Source: Rhodobacter huangdaonensis
GTDB lineage: Bacteria; Pseudomonadota; Alphaproteobacteria; Rhodobacterales; Rhodobacteraceae
NCBI RefSeq assembly: GCF_004022465.1
Contig: NZ_SAVA01000002.1
Location: 310,001 to 374,000 of the forward strand
Direction of reading: 5' to 3'
Length of the DNA: 64,000 nt
A program made the position numbers and the translations under genes. Position 1 is the first letter of the stretch. The number at the start of each line of letters is the position of its first letter. Below, one piece after another: positions 39,165 through 46,808 of this stretch. The notes below the pieces were generated by a model. It did not search any database. It was not told where the DNA came from and worked only from the letters and a program-made list of their open reading frames with translations.

Positions 39165-39174
39165 GGAGGAAACG

Positions 39175-39582
39175 ATGAGCGAAACGAGCGTGAAGGATCT
39201 GCCTGAGGTGCGCCTGGCCTGCCCGAGCACGAGCCAGCGGATGCTGGCCGAAGGGGCACTGCTGATTGACCTGCGCCCGCCCGAGGCGGTGGCGAAACTG
39301 GGCTTTGGCGGCTGCGATCTGCGCGCCATCCCCTTTGCCGAGTTCGAGGATCGCTGGACCGAGATCCCGCGCGAGCGGGCACTGATCCTCGTGGGCGACA
39401 GTGGCACGCAGGCGCGCAAGGCGGCATATTTCCTGATGTATCAGGGTTTTGCGGATGTCGCGGTGATGGAGCCGGGGCTCGAGCGCTGGATCGCGCGCGG
39501 CTTCCCGGTGACCGGCGATCCGGCGGCGCTGGCCGAGGCGAGCGCGGCGTGCTGTTCGGGCGCGGGGAGCTGCTGCGGCTGA
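39175..39582 (+). CDS. Rhodanese-fold protein lacking the catalytic Cys, with di-cysteine tail
   Basis: 135-residue rhodanese-like domain: ALLIDLRPPEAVAKLGFGG and LILVGDSGTQARKAAYFLMYQGFADVAVMEPGLERWIARGFPV. The active-site loop, usually C-x-x-G-x-R, reads GDSGTQAR (74-81), so the catalytic Cys is Gly74. The C terminus is CCSGAGSCCG, with Cys at 126, 127, 133 and 134, as if the reactive thiols had moved to a flexible tail. Last gene of the plus-strand ars unit. A metalloid-binding or chaperone role is an inference; sulfurtransferase activity is unlikely. Confidence 0.8.
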   Translation: MSETSVKDLPEVRLACPSTSQRMLAEGALLIDLRPPEAVAKLGFGGCDLRAIPFAEFEDRWTEIPRERALILVGDSGTQARKAAYFLMYQGFADVAVMEPGLERWIARGFPVTGDPAALAEASAACCSGAGSCCG

Positions 39583-39589
39583 GCGCGGA

Positions 39590-39769
39590 AGGGGGCGCTG
39601 CCCCCTCGGCCCTTCGGGCCTCACCCCCGGGATATTTGGGGCAATTGGAAGCGGGACGGGCGGGAGACGCGGCGCCGCGTGGCTCTCCTCCATCTTCCAA
39701 TTGCTAAAAATATCCTCGGGGGGTGAATTGCCCGGCACGGGCAAGAGGGGGGCAGACAGCCCCCCTTTT
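39590..39769. repeat. Dispersed palindromic repeat, copy 5 (complete)
   Basis: Outer hairpin AGGGGGC/GCCCCCT (39590-39606), inner arms 39629-39652 and 39694-39715 in mirror image, a 41-base spacer, and outer hairpin GGGGGGC-agaca-GCCCCCC followed by TTTT (39747-39769). The last hairpin looks like a working terminator for the plus-strand genes. Lies between the convergent rhodanese and dnaB genes. Confidence 0.9.
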
Positions 39770-39816
39770 GCGCTCAAGGCCCTGAGATCGCGTCGAATTT
39801 TTTCGGCGGGCCGGGC

Positions 39817-41313
39817 TCAGTAGCTCTCGCCGCCGTCGCCCTGCCATTGCCGCGCCAGATCCGAGAACCGGGTGAACTGGCTTTCGAAGGCGACCTCGAC
39901 GGTGCCGATCGGCCCGTGGCGCTGCTTGCCGAGGATGATCTCGGCCTTGCCATGCACGCGTTCGGCCTTCTGCAGCCATTCGGCGAATTTCGGGTCGTCT
40001 TCCGGCGGCTTCATGCGCTCGTGGTAGTATTCGTCGCGATAGACGAACATCACCACATCGGCGTCCTGCTCGATCGAGCCCGATTCGCGCAGGTCGCTCA
40101 GCTGCGGCCGCTTGTCCTCGCGGCTTTCGACGGTTCGGCTGAGCTGCGAGAGGGCGACCACCGGGATGTTCAGCTCCTTCGCGATCGCCTTCAGCCCCAT
40201 CGAGATCTCGCCGATTTCCTGCACGCGGTTGTCGGTGCGGCCGGTGCCGCGCAGCAGTTGCAGGTAGTCGACGAAGACCACGTCGAGCCCGTGCGTGCGC
40301 TTCAGCCGCCGGCAGCGTGCGGCGACCTGGCTGATCGGCAGGGCGGGGGTGTCGTCGATGTAGAGCGGGCAGGTCTCGAGCGCCTTCGCCGCCTCGACGA
40401 AGCGGCGGAACTCGCCCTCGGTCATGTCGCCGCGGCGGATCTGCTCCGACGGCACGCGCGAGGCCTCCGAGAGCACGCGCGCAGCCAGCTGTTCGGCCGA
40501 CATTTCGAGCGAGAAGAAGCCGACCACACCGCCTTCGATCGCGCCTTCGGTGCCGTCGTGGCGCTGGCCGCGCTTGTAGGCCTTGGCGATGTTGAAGGCG
40601 ATGTTGGTGGCAAGCGAGGTCTTCCCCATCGACGGCCGGCCGGCCAGGATCAGCAGGTCGGAGGGGTGCAGCCCGCCGAGCTTCTTGTTCAGGTCGCTCA
40701 GCCCCGTCGACACGCCGGCAAGCCCGCCCTCGCGCTGATAGGCGGCGTTCGCCGATTGCACCGCCTCGGTCACCGCCTTGAGGAAGCTGACGAAGCCCTT
40801 CTCGGCGGTGCCGGTCTCGGCGAGCTTGTAAAGCGCGCCTTCGGTCTTCACGATCAGCTCGTCGGGTTCGATGCCGACATCCACCTTCGACGCCGAGGCG
40901 CTGAGATCCTTGCCGAGCCGGATCAGCTCGCGCCGCAGCGCGAGGTCATGGATCATCTGCGCGTAGTCGCGCGCGGCATAGGAGGAGATCGCCGCGCCCG
41001 CGAGCCGCGCGAGATAGGTCGCACCGCCAAGCGCCTGCAGCCCCTGGTCATCCTCGAGATAGGCCTTGATCGTCACCGGCGAGGCCAGCGCGTTCTTCTG
41101 GATCCGCGCGATCGCGGTCTCGTAGATGGTGCGGTGCACCGGCTCGAAGAAATGCTCGGGCTTCACCACCGAGGCGATGCGGTCGAAGATGTCGTTGTTG
41201 GTCAGGATCGCGCCGAGCAGCTGCTGCTCGGCCTCGATGTTGTGCGGCAGCGCCTCTTCCGGCACCTCGGCGGGGGCGGCGGTGTCGTTGCGGATCGCGG
41301 TGGTCTCGTTCAT
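39817..41313 (-). CDS. dnaB: Replicative DNA helicase DnaB
   Basis: Hexameric helicase unwinding DNA at the fork. The 498-residue protein has an N-terminal DnaB domain (PHNIEAEQQLLGAILTNNDIFDRIA) and a C-terminal RecA-like domain with Walker A AGRPSMGKTSLATNIAFN and FFSLEMSAEQLAARVLSEAS. Start at 41313 rather than 41343 because homology begins at MNETTAIRN. Upstream lies a region with DnaA-box-like sequences. Confidence 0.95.
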   Translation of the reverse strand: MNETTAIRNDTAAPAEVPEEALPHNIEAEQQLLGAILTNNDIFDRIASVVKPEHFFEPVHRTIYETAIARIQKNALASPVTIKAYLEDDQGLQALGGATYLARLAGAAISSYAARDYAQMIHDLALRRELIRLGKDLSASASKVDVGIEPDELIVKTEGALYKLAETGTAEKGFVSFLKAVTEAVQSANAAYQREGGLAGVSTGLSDLNKKLGGLHPSDLLILAGRPSMGKTSLATNIAFNIAKAYKRGQRHDGTEGAIEGGVVGFFSLEMSAEQLAARVLSEASRVPSEQIRRGDMTEGEFRRFVEAAKALETCPLYIDDTPALPISQVAARCRRLKRTHGLDVVFVDYLQLLRGTGRTDNRVQEIGEISMGLKAIAKELNIPVVALSQLSRTVESREDKRPQLSDLRESGSIEQDADVVMFVYRDEYYHERMKPPEDDPKFAEWLQKAERVHGKAEIILGKQRHGPIGTVEVAFESQFTRFSDLARQWQGDGGESY

Positions 41314-41380
41314 CTTTGCCTCATGGCCCGGAACCCGTCGCATAGCCGATCGGGGGCGGGCCGCGCCATCTGGAAATCTC

Positions 41381-41524
41381 TGTGGATAACCGGCCGCCGG
41401 AGCGGCCGCTTGCGGCGTTGGTTGTGGGTGGTGAGGTTCAGCCTACCACGGATGGTGGGCGCATGCGAGGGGGCAGCGAGTCGGGGGCAGACTGTCCACA
41501 GCCTGCCCCCAAAACTGTCCACAG
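41381..41524. promoter_or_regulatory. DnaA-box-like motifs between dnaB and pyrE
   Basis: TGTGGATAA at 41381-41389 is a perfect DnaA box (TTATCCACA on the other strand). Two CTGTCCACAG decamers at 41492-41501 and 41515-41524 are near-boxes. A hairpin GGGGGCAG/CTGCCCCC (41483-41510) encloses the first decamer. No AT-rich unwinding element is visible, so this is more likely DnaA control of dnaB than an origin. Confidence 0.5.
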
Positions 41525-41534
41525 GTTTTTCGCC

Positions 41535-42215
41535 TCAGCCCTTCTGCCGGGCCTCCTGCCAGGCGCGCGGGGCCTTCAGGAAGGCTTCGACCTCGTCGAG
41601 GGTCTTCGCATCGAAGGCGCCCTGGGCGCGGGCCTCGGCCAGCACGTCCCACCAGGTGCACAGGTAGTGCAGCGCCACGCCGTGCTCGGCAAGCTTGCCC
41701 ACGGTCTCGGGGAAGATGCCGTAGTAGAAGATCACCGCGGTATGCGCGCAGCTCGCACCGGTGTCGCGGATCGCATCGACGAAGCTCAGCTTCGAGCCGC
41801 CGTCGGTGGTCAGGTCCTCGACCAGCAGCACGCGCTGGCCTTCGCTCATCGCACCTTCGATGCGGGCGTTGCGGCCATAGCCCTTCGGCTTCTTGCGCAC
41901 ATAGGTCATCGGCAGCGCGAGCCGCTCGGCCACCATCGCGGCGAAGGGGATGCCCGCGGTCTCGCCGCCGGCGATGTTGTCGAAGGCCTCGAAGCCCGCA
42001 TTGCGCAGCACGGTGACCGACAGGAAATCCATCAGCGTCGAGCGGATGCGCGGGAAGGAGATCAGCTTGCGGCAGTCGATGTAGGTCGGGCTGGGCAGGC
42101 CGGAGGCGAGGGTGAAGGGCTCTTCGGCGTTGAAATGCACGGCCTTGATCTCGAGCAGCATCCGCGCGGTGAGACGGGCGATTTCGTCCTGGGTCGGGTA
42201 GGAGGAGGGGATCAT
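41535..42215 (-). CDS. pyrE: Orotate phosphoribosyltransferase
   Basis: Converts orotate plus PRPP to orotidine monophosphate. The 226-residue protein has the PRPP-binding motif RVLLVEDLTTDGGSKLSFVDAI and a YIDCRKLISFPRIR segment. Directly downstream of pyrC on the same strand, so the two pyrimidine genes probably form an operon. Confidence 0.93.
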   Translation of the reverse strand: MIPSSYPTQDEIARLTARMLLEIKAVHFNAEEPFTLASGLPSPTYIDCRKLISFPRIRSTLMDFLSVTVLRNAGFEAFDNIAGGETAGIPFAAMVAERLALPMTYVRKKPKGYGRNARIEGAMSEGQRVLLVEDLTTDGGSKLSFVDAIRDTGASCAHTAVIFYYGIFPETVGKLAEHGVALHYLCTWWDVLAEARAQGAFDAKTLDEVEAFLKAPRAWQEARQKG

Positions 42216-42300
42216 GTCGCTAATCCTTCTGAAGGGGCGTCCGGGGCTGCCCCCCGTCGGGCGCCGCCGGCGCTCCTTGGGGGACGGTTCCAGGGAAAGG

Positions 42301-43341
42301 TCAGGGTTTCACATGCCAGTAGACCGGGAAACCCGGGTCGAAGACGGTGACGGGGCCGGCGCCGCCGAAGATCTTCGCGGGCCAGTGCGCCGCGGTGTCG
42401 GTCTTTTCCAGCGTCAGCATCTCGTCGTTCACCGGCAGCCGGTAGAAGGCCGGGCCGTTGCGCGCGGCGAAGGCTTCGAGGTTGGCAAGCCGGCCCTCGG
42501 CCTCGAAGACATGCGCGAGCAGCGGCATCGTGTTCGTCGCGGTGAAGCAGCCGGCGCAGCCGCAGGCGCTTTCCTTGGCCGGGTCGGCATGGGGCGCGGA
42601 ATCGGTGCCGAGGAAGAAGCGCGCCTCGCCCGAGGTCGCGGCCTCGACCAGGGCAAGGCGATGGCTCTCGCGCTTGGCGACCGGCAGGCAATAGTAATGC
42701 GGCTTGATCCCGCCCACCAGGATGTGGTTGCGGTTGATGATCAGGTGATGCGTGGTGATCGTCGCGCCGAGGTCTTCGCCCTGGCTGCGCACATAGTCCA
42801 CACCATCCTTCGTGGTGATGTGCTCCATCACCACCCGCAGCCCCGGGGTGGCGCGGCGCACCGGGTCGAGCACGCGCTCGATGAACACCGCCTCGCGGTC
42901 GAAGATGTCGACGGCCGGGTCGGTGACCTCGCCATGCACGCACAGCGGCAGGCCGATCTCGGCCATCGCCTCGAGCACGCCGCGCACCTTGTCGAAGTCG
43001 CGCACGCCCGAGGCGGAATTGGTGGTCGCCCCGGCCGGATAAAGCTTGACCGCGGTGACGATGCCCGCGGCCGCGGCGGCGGCGACATCGGCCGGGTCGG
43101 TCTCCTCGGTCAGGTAGAGCGTCATCAGCGGGGTGAAGCGCATGTCGGCGGGCAGCGCGGCCAGGATCCGGTCGCGATAGGCCGCGGCCTGCGCGCCGGT
43201 CACCACCGGCGGCACCAGGTTCGGCATGATGATCGCGCGGGCGAAATGGCGCGCGCTCTCGGGCAGCACGGCCGCCAGCATCGCGCCGTCGCGCAGGTGC
43301 AGGTGCCAGTCATCGGGGCGGGGGAGCGTGATCTGGGTCAT
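42301..43341 (-). CDS. pyrC: Dihydroorotase
   Basis: Zinc amidohydrolase cyclising carbamoyl-aspartate to dihydroorotate. The 346-residue protein is of the class II (E. coli) type with metal ligands H13 and H15 in DDWHLHLRDG, the carbamylated Lys in TAVKLYPAGATTNS, and the HGEVTD and EHITT motifs. I start at 43341 as the upstream 176 codons of open frame lack homology. Confidence 0.94.
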   Translation of the reverse strand: MTQITLPRPDDWHLHLRDGAMLAAVLPESARHFARAIIMPNLVPPVVTGAQAAAYRDRILAALPADMRFTPLMTLYLTEETDPADVAAAAAAGIVTAVKLYPAGATTNSASGVRDFDKVRGVLEAMAEIGLPLCVHGEVTDPAVDIFDREAVFIERVLDPVRRATPGLRVVMEHITTKDGVDYVRSQGEDLGATITTHHLIINRNHILVGGIKPHYYCLPVAKRESHRLALVEAATSGEARFFLGTDSAPHADPAKESACGCAGCFTATNTMPLLAHVFEAEGRLANLEAFAARNGPAFYRLPVNDEMLTLEKTDTAAHWPAKIFGGAGPVTVFDPGFPVYWHVKP

Positions 43342-43485
43342 GGCTTTCCGACTACACCGGGTGCCGGTCCGAATCCAGTGGCAGCTTCGCGCCGATGTGA
43401 CGCGGCGGGGGCCGGGAGGGGGATTGCCGCGGCGCGCGCGCCGGTGCAGCATGGCGCCGCCTTCAGGCCAACGAGGAGCGCAGCA

Positions 43486-43791
43486 ATGAAGACCCTTTCC
43501 GCCCTGGCCGGTGCCCTGCTGGTGCTGGCCGCCTGCAACGATCCCGGCTTTCGCGGCGTGACCGGCGTGCGCACCGCCGAGGCGAGCGAGGTGGGAAGCT
43601 GCCGGTTCGTTTCGACGATCACCATGGAGCCCGGGGTCTATGGCCCGGTGCTCGGCGATCAGGGGATCAAATACGCCCGCAACAAGGTGCTCGACAGCGC
43701 CCGCGAAAGCGGCGCGAACACCGTCGTCTTCGACCGGGTCGAGCCCGGCGCGGCGGTCTATCTGATCAGCGCGCGGGCATTTTCCTGCTGA
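43486..43791 (+). CDS. DUF4156-like lipoprotein
   Basis: 101-residue protein with a lipoprotein signal: MKTLSALAGALLVLAAC with the lipobox Cys at 17. The mature part (GVRTAEASEVGSCRFVSTITMEPG and SARESGANTVVFDRVEPGAAVYLISARAFSC) follows the DUF4156 pattern of a small outer-membrane-facing lipoprotein of unknown role. AACGAGGAGCGCAGCA precedes the ATG. Divergent from pyrC. Confidence 0.75.
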   Translation: MKTLSALAGALLVLAACNDPGFRGVTGVRTAEASEVGSCRFVSTITMEPGVYGPVLGDQGIKYARNKVLDSARESGANTVVFDRVEPGAAVYLISARAFSC

Positions 43792-43907
43792 CCGACGCAT
43801 GGCTTGGGGGTCCGGCATGCGCCATGCGCAATAGTTATGGCAGCGATTCTGACGTATCCTGAGTGTCATGGGAGGAAACAGACTGACCCGAGATCAGGAG
43901 GTTTCCA

Positions 43908-44129
43908 ATGGCATACGTCTTCACGGCAAGTCCGCGCGCCGTCCGCGCGTCCAAGGCCCACCCCCTGCTGGCGTCGCTTGCGGCGGCGCTTGCCTGCCAC
44001 ACCGAACGACAGGCGCGTCTGGCCGAGATCGACGCGCTTGCCGCACTGGGCGATGACGAGCTTCGGCGCCGGGGGCTGACCCGGTCGGGGCTGGCCTCGC
44101 ATGTGCTGAGCGACCGGTTCTGCTACTGA
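43908..44129 (+). CDS. Small DUF1127-like protein
   Basis: 73-residue protein MAYVFTASPRAVRASKAHPLL, then LAEIDALAALGDDELRRRGLTRSGLASHVLSDRFCY. The last 30 residues match the DUF1127-type pattern (L-x(2)-L-x-D-x-x-L-x-x-x-G-L-x-R). It starts MAY-like, as do many stress-induced small Rhodobacterales proteins. AGGAGGTTTCCA precedes the ATG, a very strong ribosome binding site. No CCUCCUCCC-type sRNA motif follows it. Confidence 0.75.
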   Translation: MAYVFTASPRAVRASKAHPLLASLAAALACHTERQARLAEIDALAALGDDELRRRGLTRSGLASHVLSDRFCY

Positions 44130-44269
44130 CCTCGGGCGGGCGCCTGGCCGGGGCGCGCATCTTGCCGCAGCTTCGGTCGTTCTCCCCGGGCCCCCTTGCG
44201 CATCGGCGCCGCGCGGCGGATAGTCGCCGGTGCCGGCCGGAAGCGCCGGGCGACGCAGGAGGGGACCGG

Positions 44270-44614
44270 ATGCCTGAGACATCGACGATGCAGACGCTGA
44301 CCGAGGTGCGGGGCGACCTGGTGCTTGCCGCGCTCTGCGTGGGCCAGTTCCGTGCGCCGTGCCAGATCGACAGCGACCGGCTGCTGGTGCAGGCGGACGA
44401 GGCACTGGGGCAGGCGCTGCACGCGCTTGGCCTCGAATTGCGGGTGACCACCGAGCCGTTCACCCCCGCGCCGCTTTTCGCGCCCGAACAGACGATCCTC
44501 GGCCAGGTCGCGCATGGCAGCGCGGCGCGGCGCGCCGCGGTGCATGTGCACGGGTCGCACGACCACGACGCCGACGCCCCCGAAGAGCCCACGGGCCGCG
44601 GCTCGAACGCCTGA
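44270..44614 (+). CDS. Hypothetical protein with His-rich C terminus
   Basis: 114-residue protein starting MPETSTMQTLTEVRGDLVLAALCVGQFRAPCQIDSDRLLV. It ends with AVHVHGSHDHDADAPEEP, a His/Asp-rich stretch that could bind metal. AGGAGGGGACCGG in front of the ATG supports translation. The upstream frame to 44162 is rejected for lack of such a site. No family recognised; converges with the next gene. Confidence 0.55.
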   Translation: MPETSTMQTLTEVRGDLVLAALCVGQFRAPCQIDSDRLLVQADEALGQALHALGLELRVTTEPFTPAPLFAPEQTILGQVAHGSAARRAAVHVHGSHDHDADAPEEPTGRGSNA

Positions 44615-44647
44615 GGCCACGCCCGCCCGATCTCCCGCGTCGCGGGC

Positions 44648-45619
44648 TCAGATCTCGCCGGGCAGGGGCAGCGGTTCGGGCAGGGGCGTGCCCTTTGCGG
44701 CAAGCGCCTCCTCGAGCGGGTCGAGACGCGCGCGGAATCGCGGCGCGTTCATTCGCCGCACCACGTTGCGGCACAGCATCGCCGCCAGATAGGTCCGCCC
44801 GGCGCCCTCGAGATGGGCAAGCCGGTGGCGCAGGTAGCGCCCCGAGATGCGCCGCGTGCGGTAGAGCCGCCAGAACGACATCGCGTCGAAGCTGCCGGCA
44901 CAGGCCTGGGTCAGCATCGTTTCCAGCACGTCGAGATCGGTCAGCATGCGCTCGACCGTCGAACCGGCGCCGAAGCAGGCGAGCAGCTCGACCCAGGGCC
45001 GCGCCATCAGCGCCGCATGCATCGCGTCGAGCGTCACCGCCGGATCGAACAGCACATAGGCCCGGCCCACGCCCTCGAGCATGTCGGGGGCAAAGCCGTA
45101 ACGGTCGGTGAAGCACAGCCGCCGCATCTCGGTGAACCGGTCGTCCCAGCCGGTCAGCCGCGGCTCGAGCGTGGCCTGCGGCTGGATCGCGATCACCGTG
45201 GCACCGGGGGCGACCACCGAGAAGGCCGCGGCGGCATAGCCGCAGGGCCCGGCACCGTAGAAGACGACGCGGTCAAAATCCTCGAAGAAACCGTCATCGA
45301 CCAGCCGGTCGAAGAAGGCATAGACCGCCGGGTCGCGAAACCAGGTGTCGCGGTCCGAGATCAGCGTGAGGCTCGAATGATCGGCGGTCTCGGCTACGGC
45401 ATAGCCGAGCGGCAGCTGCCCCTCGCCGCGGCTGCGGATCGCGCCGCGGCTCTCGAAACTGACCAGCAGCACCGGCCCGCGATCGGCGAAAAGCGCGGCA
45501 TGGGCCGGGCCGAGCGGCTCGTAATAGCCCTCTTCCTCGCCCAGTTCCGCGATCTGCCGCTTCCAGTCGCTGTCGCTCATTTCCCGCATCGGTTTTCCGG
45601 GTTCCAGAATGCTGTCCAT
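44648..45619 (-). CDS. Alpha/beta-hydrolase-like protein lacking the nucleophile
   Basis: 323-residue protein. Its centre (about 95-190) resembles the C-terminal half of the protein at 51260-52636: FDRVVFYGAGPCGYAAAAFSVVAPGATVIAIQPQAT against FDRVVFYGASMGGYAACAFSGACPGADVVAISPQST. In the nucleophile elbow the Ser is replaced by Gly124, so classical hydrolase catalysis is not possible. GGAGGAGGTC precedes the ATG. It is downstream of three glycosyltransferase genes on the same strand, separated from them by an AT-rich gap with its own likely promoter. Function unknown; a regulatory or binding role is conceivable. Confidence 0.75.
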   Translation of the reverse strand: MDSILEPGKPMREMSDSDWKRQIAELGEEEGYYEPLGPAHAALFADRGPVLLVSFESRGAIRSRGEGQLPLGYAVAETADHSSLTLISDRDTWFRDPAVYAFFDRLVDDGFFEDFDRVVFYGAGPCGYAAAAFSVVAPGATVIAIQPQATLEPRLTGWDDRFTEMRRLCFTDRYGFAPDMLEGVGRAYVLFDPAVTLDAMHAALMARPWVELLACFGAGSTVERMLTDLDVLETMLTQACAGSFDAMSFWRLYRTRRISGRYLRHRLAHLEGAGRTYLAAMLCRNVVRRMNAPRFRARLDPLEEALAAKGTPLPEPLPLPGEI

Positions 45620-45752
45620 GACCTCCTCCGTTGTCCTCGGAAAGGTGCGCTTCGAAATATTAACCTAGCATTGCCGAATTCAGGCGAAAATCAGAGAAAT
45701 TAAGGAATTTCAATGAACTGTCCGCCATTTCGCGGAAATGCTCCGAATCCGG
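45620..45752 (-). promoter_or_regulatory. AT-rich gap with inverted repeat upstream of the hydrolase-like gene
   Basis: GAAATT-aagg-AATTTC at 45696-45711 is a perfect inverted repeat within a stretch (about 45650-45715) that is clearly richer in A/T than the rest of the window. Probably the promoter of the gene at 44648-45619. Confidence 0.45.
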
Positions 45753-46808
45753 TCAGACTGTTTCTCCGCGCGCCTTCTGGGCCCGCAGGGCAAGCGCCAT
45801 CATCCGCGCGGCAAAGGCCGGTGGCAGCGGGCGTGAGGGCGGCGTCAGCAGCAGCCGGCCAAAAAGCGCCCGGAACGGCTCCTCGAGCAGCAGCTCGGCA
45901 ATCCGGCTGTGTCGCCAGGCGACCGCGGCGGCATGCAGGCGCGCGAGCGCGGCATCGGCCATCAATTCGGCCATCCCTGCCGCCAGCGCCGGGGCGTGGC
46001 GGGCGATGGAGGTGTCTTCCTCGGTGCAGAAGTTGCGCTCGACCCAATAGCTCATGTCGAAGGTCGAGGCCTCGCGATTCGCCCGGCCGCGGTCGCATTT
46101 CAGCACATAGCTTTCCATCGCGCCGAGGGCGTAGTGGTTGAGCTGCACAAGGCCGTAATGCGGCGCGCCCGGCGGCGAGAACAACCGCGATCGGTGGTAG
46201 AGCGGCGGCAGCTCCAGTCCCGAACCGTCGAACCAGCGCTGCGCCGCCATGCGCGCGGGATCGGGGCTGCGCGGGCGGTGCACGCCGAGCTTGCGATAGC
46301 TGCCGTCATTGCGAAAGAGCGTCTTGAACAGCAGCGCCCGCCACGGCCATGTCATGGCGTCGGGTGCGGCGCGGGTGAATTGCGCGGTGACCGGCGTGTC
46401 GGTGTAATCGACGACGCCCGCATTGCCGAACAGCCGCCAGGTCAGCGGGATCGCCGTCGCCTCGGGCAGGGCGGTCAGCAGCGCCGCAACCGTGCCGTCG
46501 CCGGCGTGGATGTTGACGAATTCGTCGATGTCGAGGAACAGCACCCAGTCGGCCGCGGCCTTGAGCGGGTGCCGGTCGGCGGTCTTCAGCGCCGCCCATT
46601 GCGGGCCCTCGGGCCATGGCCCCGGGTTTCGCACATGGGTCAGCAGCCCCATCGCCGCCAGCCGGTCGAGCATCGCATCGGTGCCGTCGCTGCAATCGTT
46701 CGAGAAGACAAGGAAATCGGTGAAGCCGATGGCGCGGTGATGGGCCAGCCATTCGAGCAGGAAGGCGCCCTCGTTCTTCACCGTCAGGATCGCCAGCACC
46801 CGCATCAC
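45753..46808 (-). CDS. Glycosyltransferase family 2 protein, GT2_4 type (paralog 1)
   Basis: 351-residue glycosyltransferase (Glyco_tranf_2_4, PF13704-like). Motifs in order: LTVKNEGAFLLEWLAHHRAIG (8-28), SNDCSDGTD, metal/nucleotide-binding DIDE (93-96), TWRLFGN, KLGVHRP (173-179), and NHYALGAMESYVLKCDRGRAN (224-244). The start overlaps the stop of paralog 2 by 4 bases. Related to the next two genes, suggesting tandem duplication. Expected to add sugars to a surface polysaccharide or glycolipid; donor and acceptor unknown. Confidence 0.85.
   Translation of the reverse strand: MMRVLAILTVKNEGAFLLEWLAHHRAIGFTDFLVFSNDCSDGTDAMLDRLAAMGLLTHVRNPGPWPEGPQWAALKTADRHPLKAAADWVLFLDIDEFVNIHAGDGTVAALLTALPEATAIPLTWRLFGNAGVVDYTDTPVTAQFTRAAPDAMTWPWRALLFKTLFRNDGSYRKLGVHRPRSPDPARMAAQRWFDGSGLELPPLYHRSRLFSPPGAPHYGLVQLNHYALGAMESYVLKCDRGRANREASTFDMSYWVERNFCTEEDTSIARHAPALAAGMAELMADAALARLHAAAVAWRHSRIAELLLEEPFRALFGRLLLTPPSRPLPPAFAARMMALALRAQKARGETV

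Noticed and set aside
41483..41510. GGGGGCAG/CTGCCCCC hairpin as pyrE terminator
   Set aside because: Strong stem but no T-run on the minus strand; it overlaps DnaA-box-like repeats and is better explained as part of that region.
41314..41534. Replication origin at the DnaA boxes
   Set aside because: Only one perfect box, no AT-rich unwinding region, and no dnaA, parAB or hemE next to it.
42216..42300. Eighth copy of the palindromic repeat between pyrE and pyrC
   Set aside because: It has GGGGCTGCCCCCC-like bases but no GGGATATTT/AAATATCCC arms; at best a remnant.
43866..44405. Minus-strand frame overlapping the small DUF1127-like and His-rich genes
   Set aside because: Arg/Pro/Ala-rich shadow with no ribosome site; plus-strand genes have strong ones.
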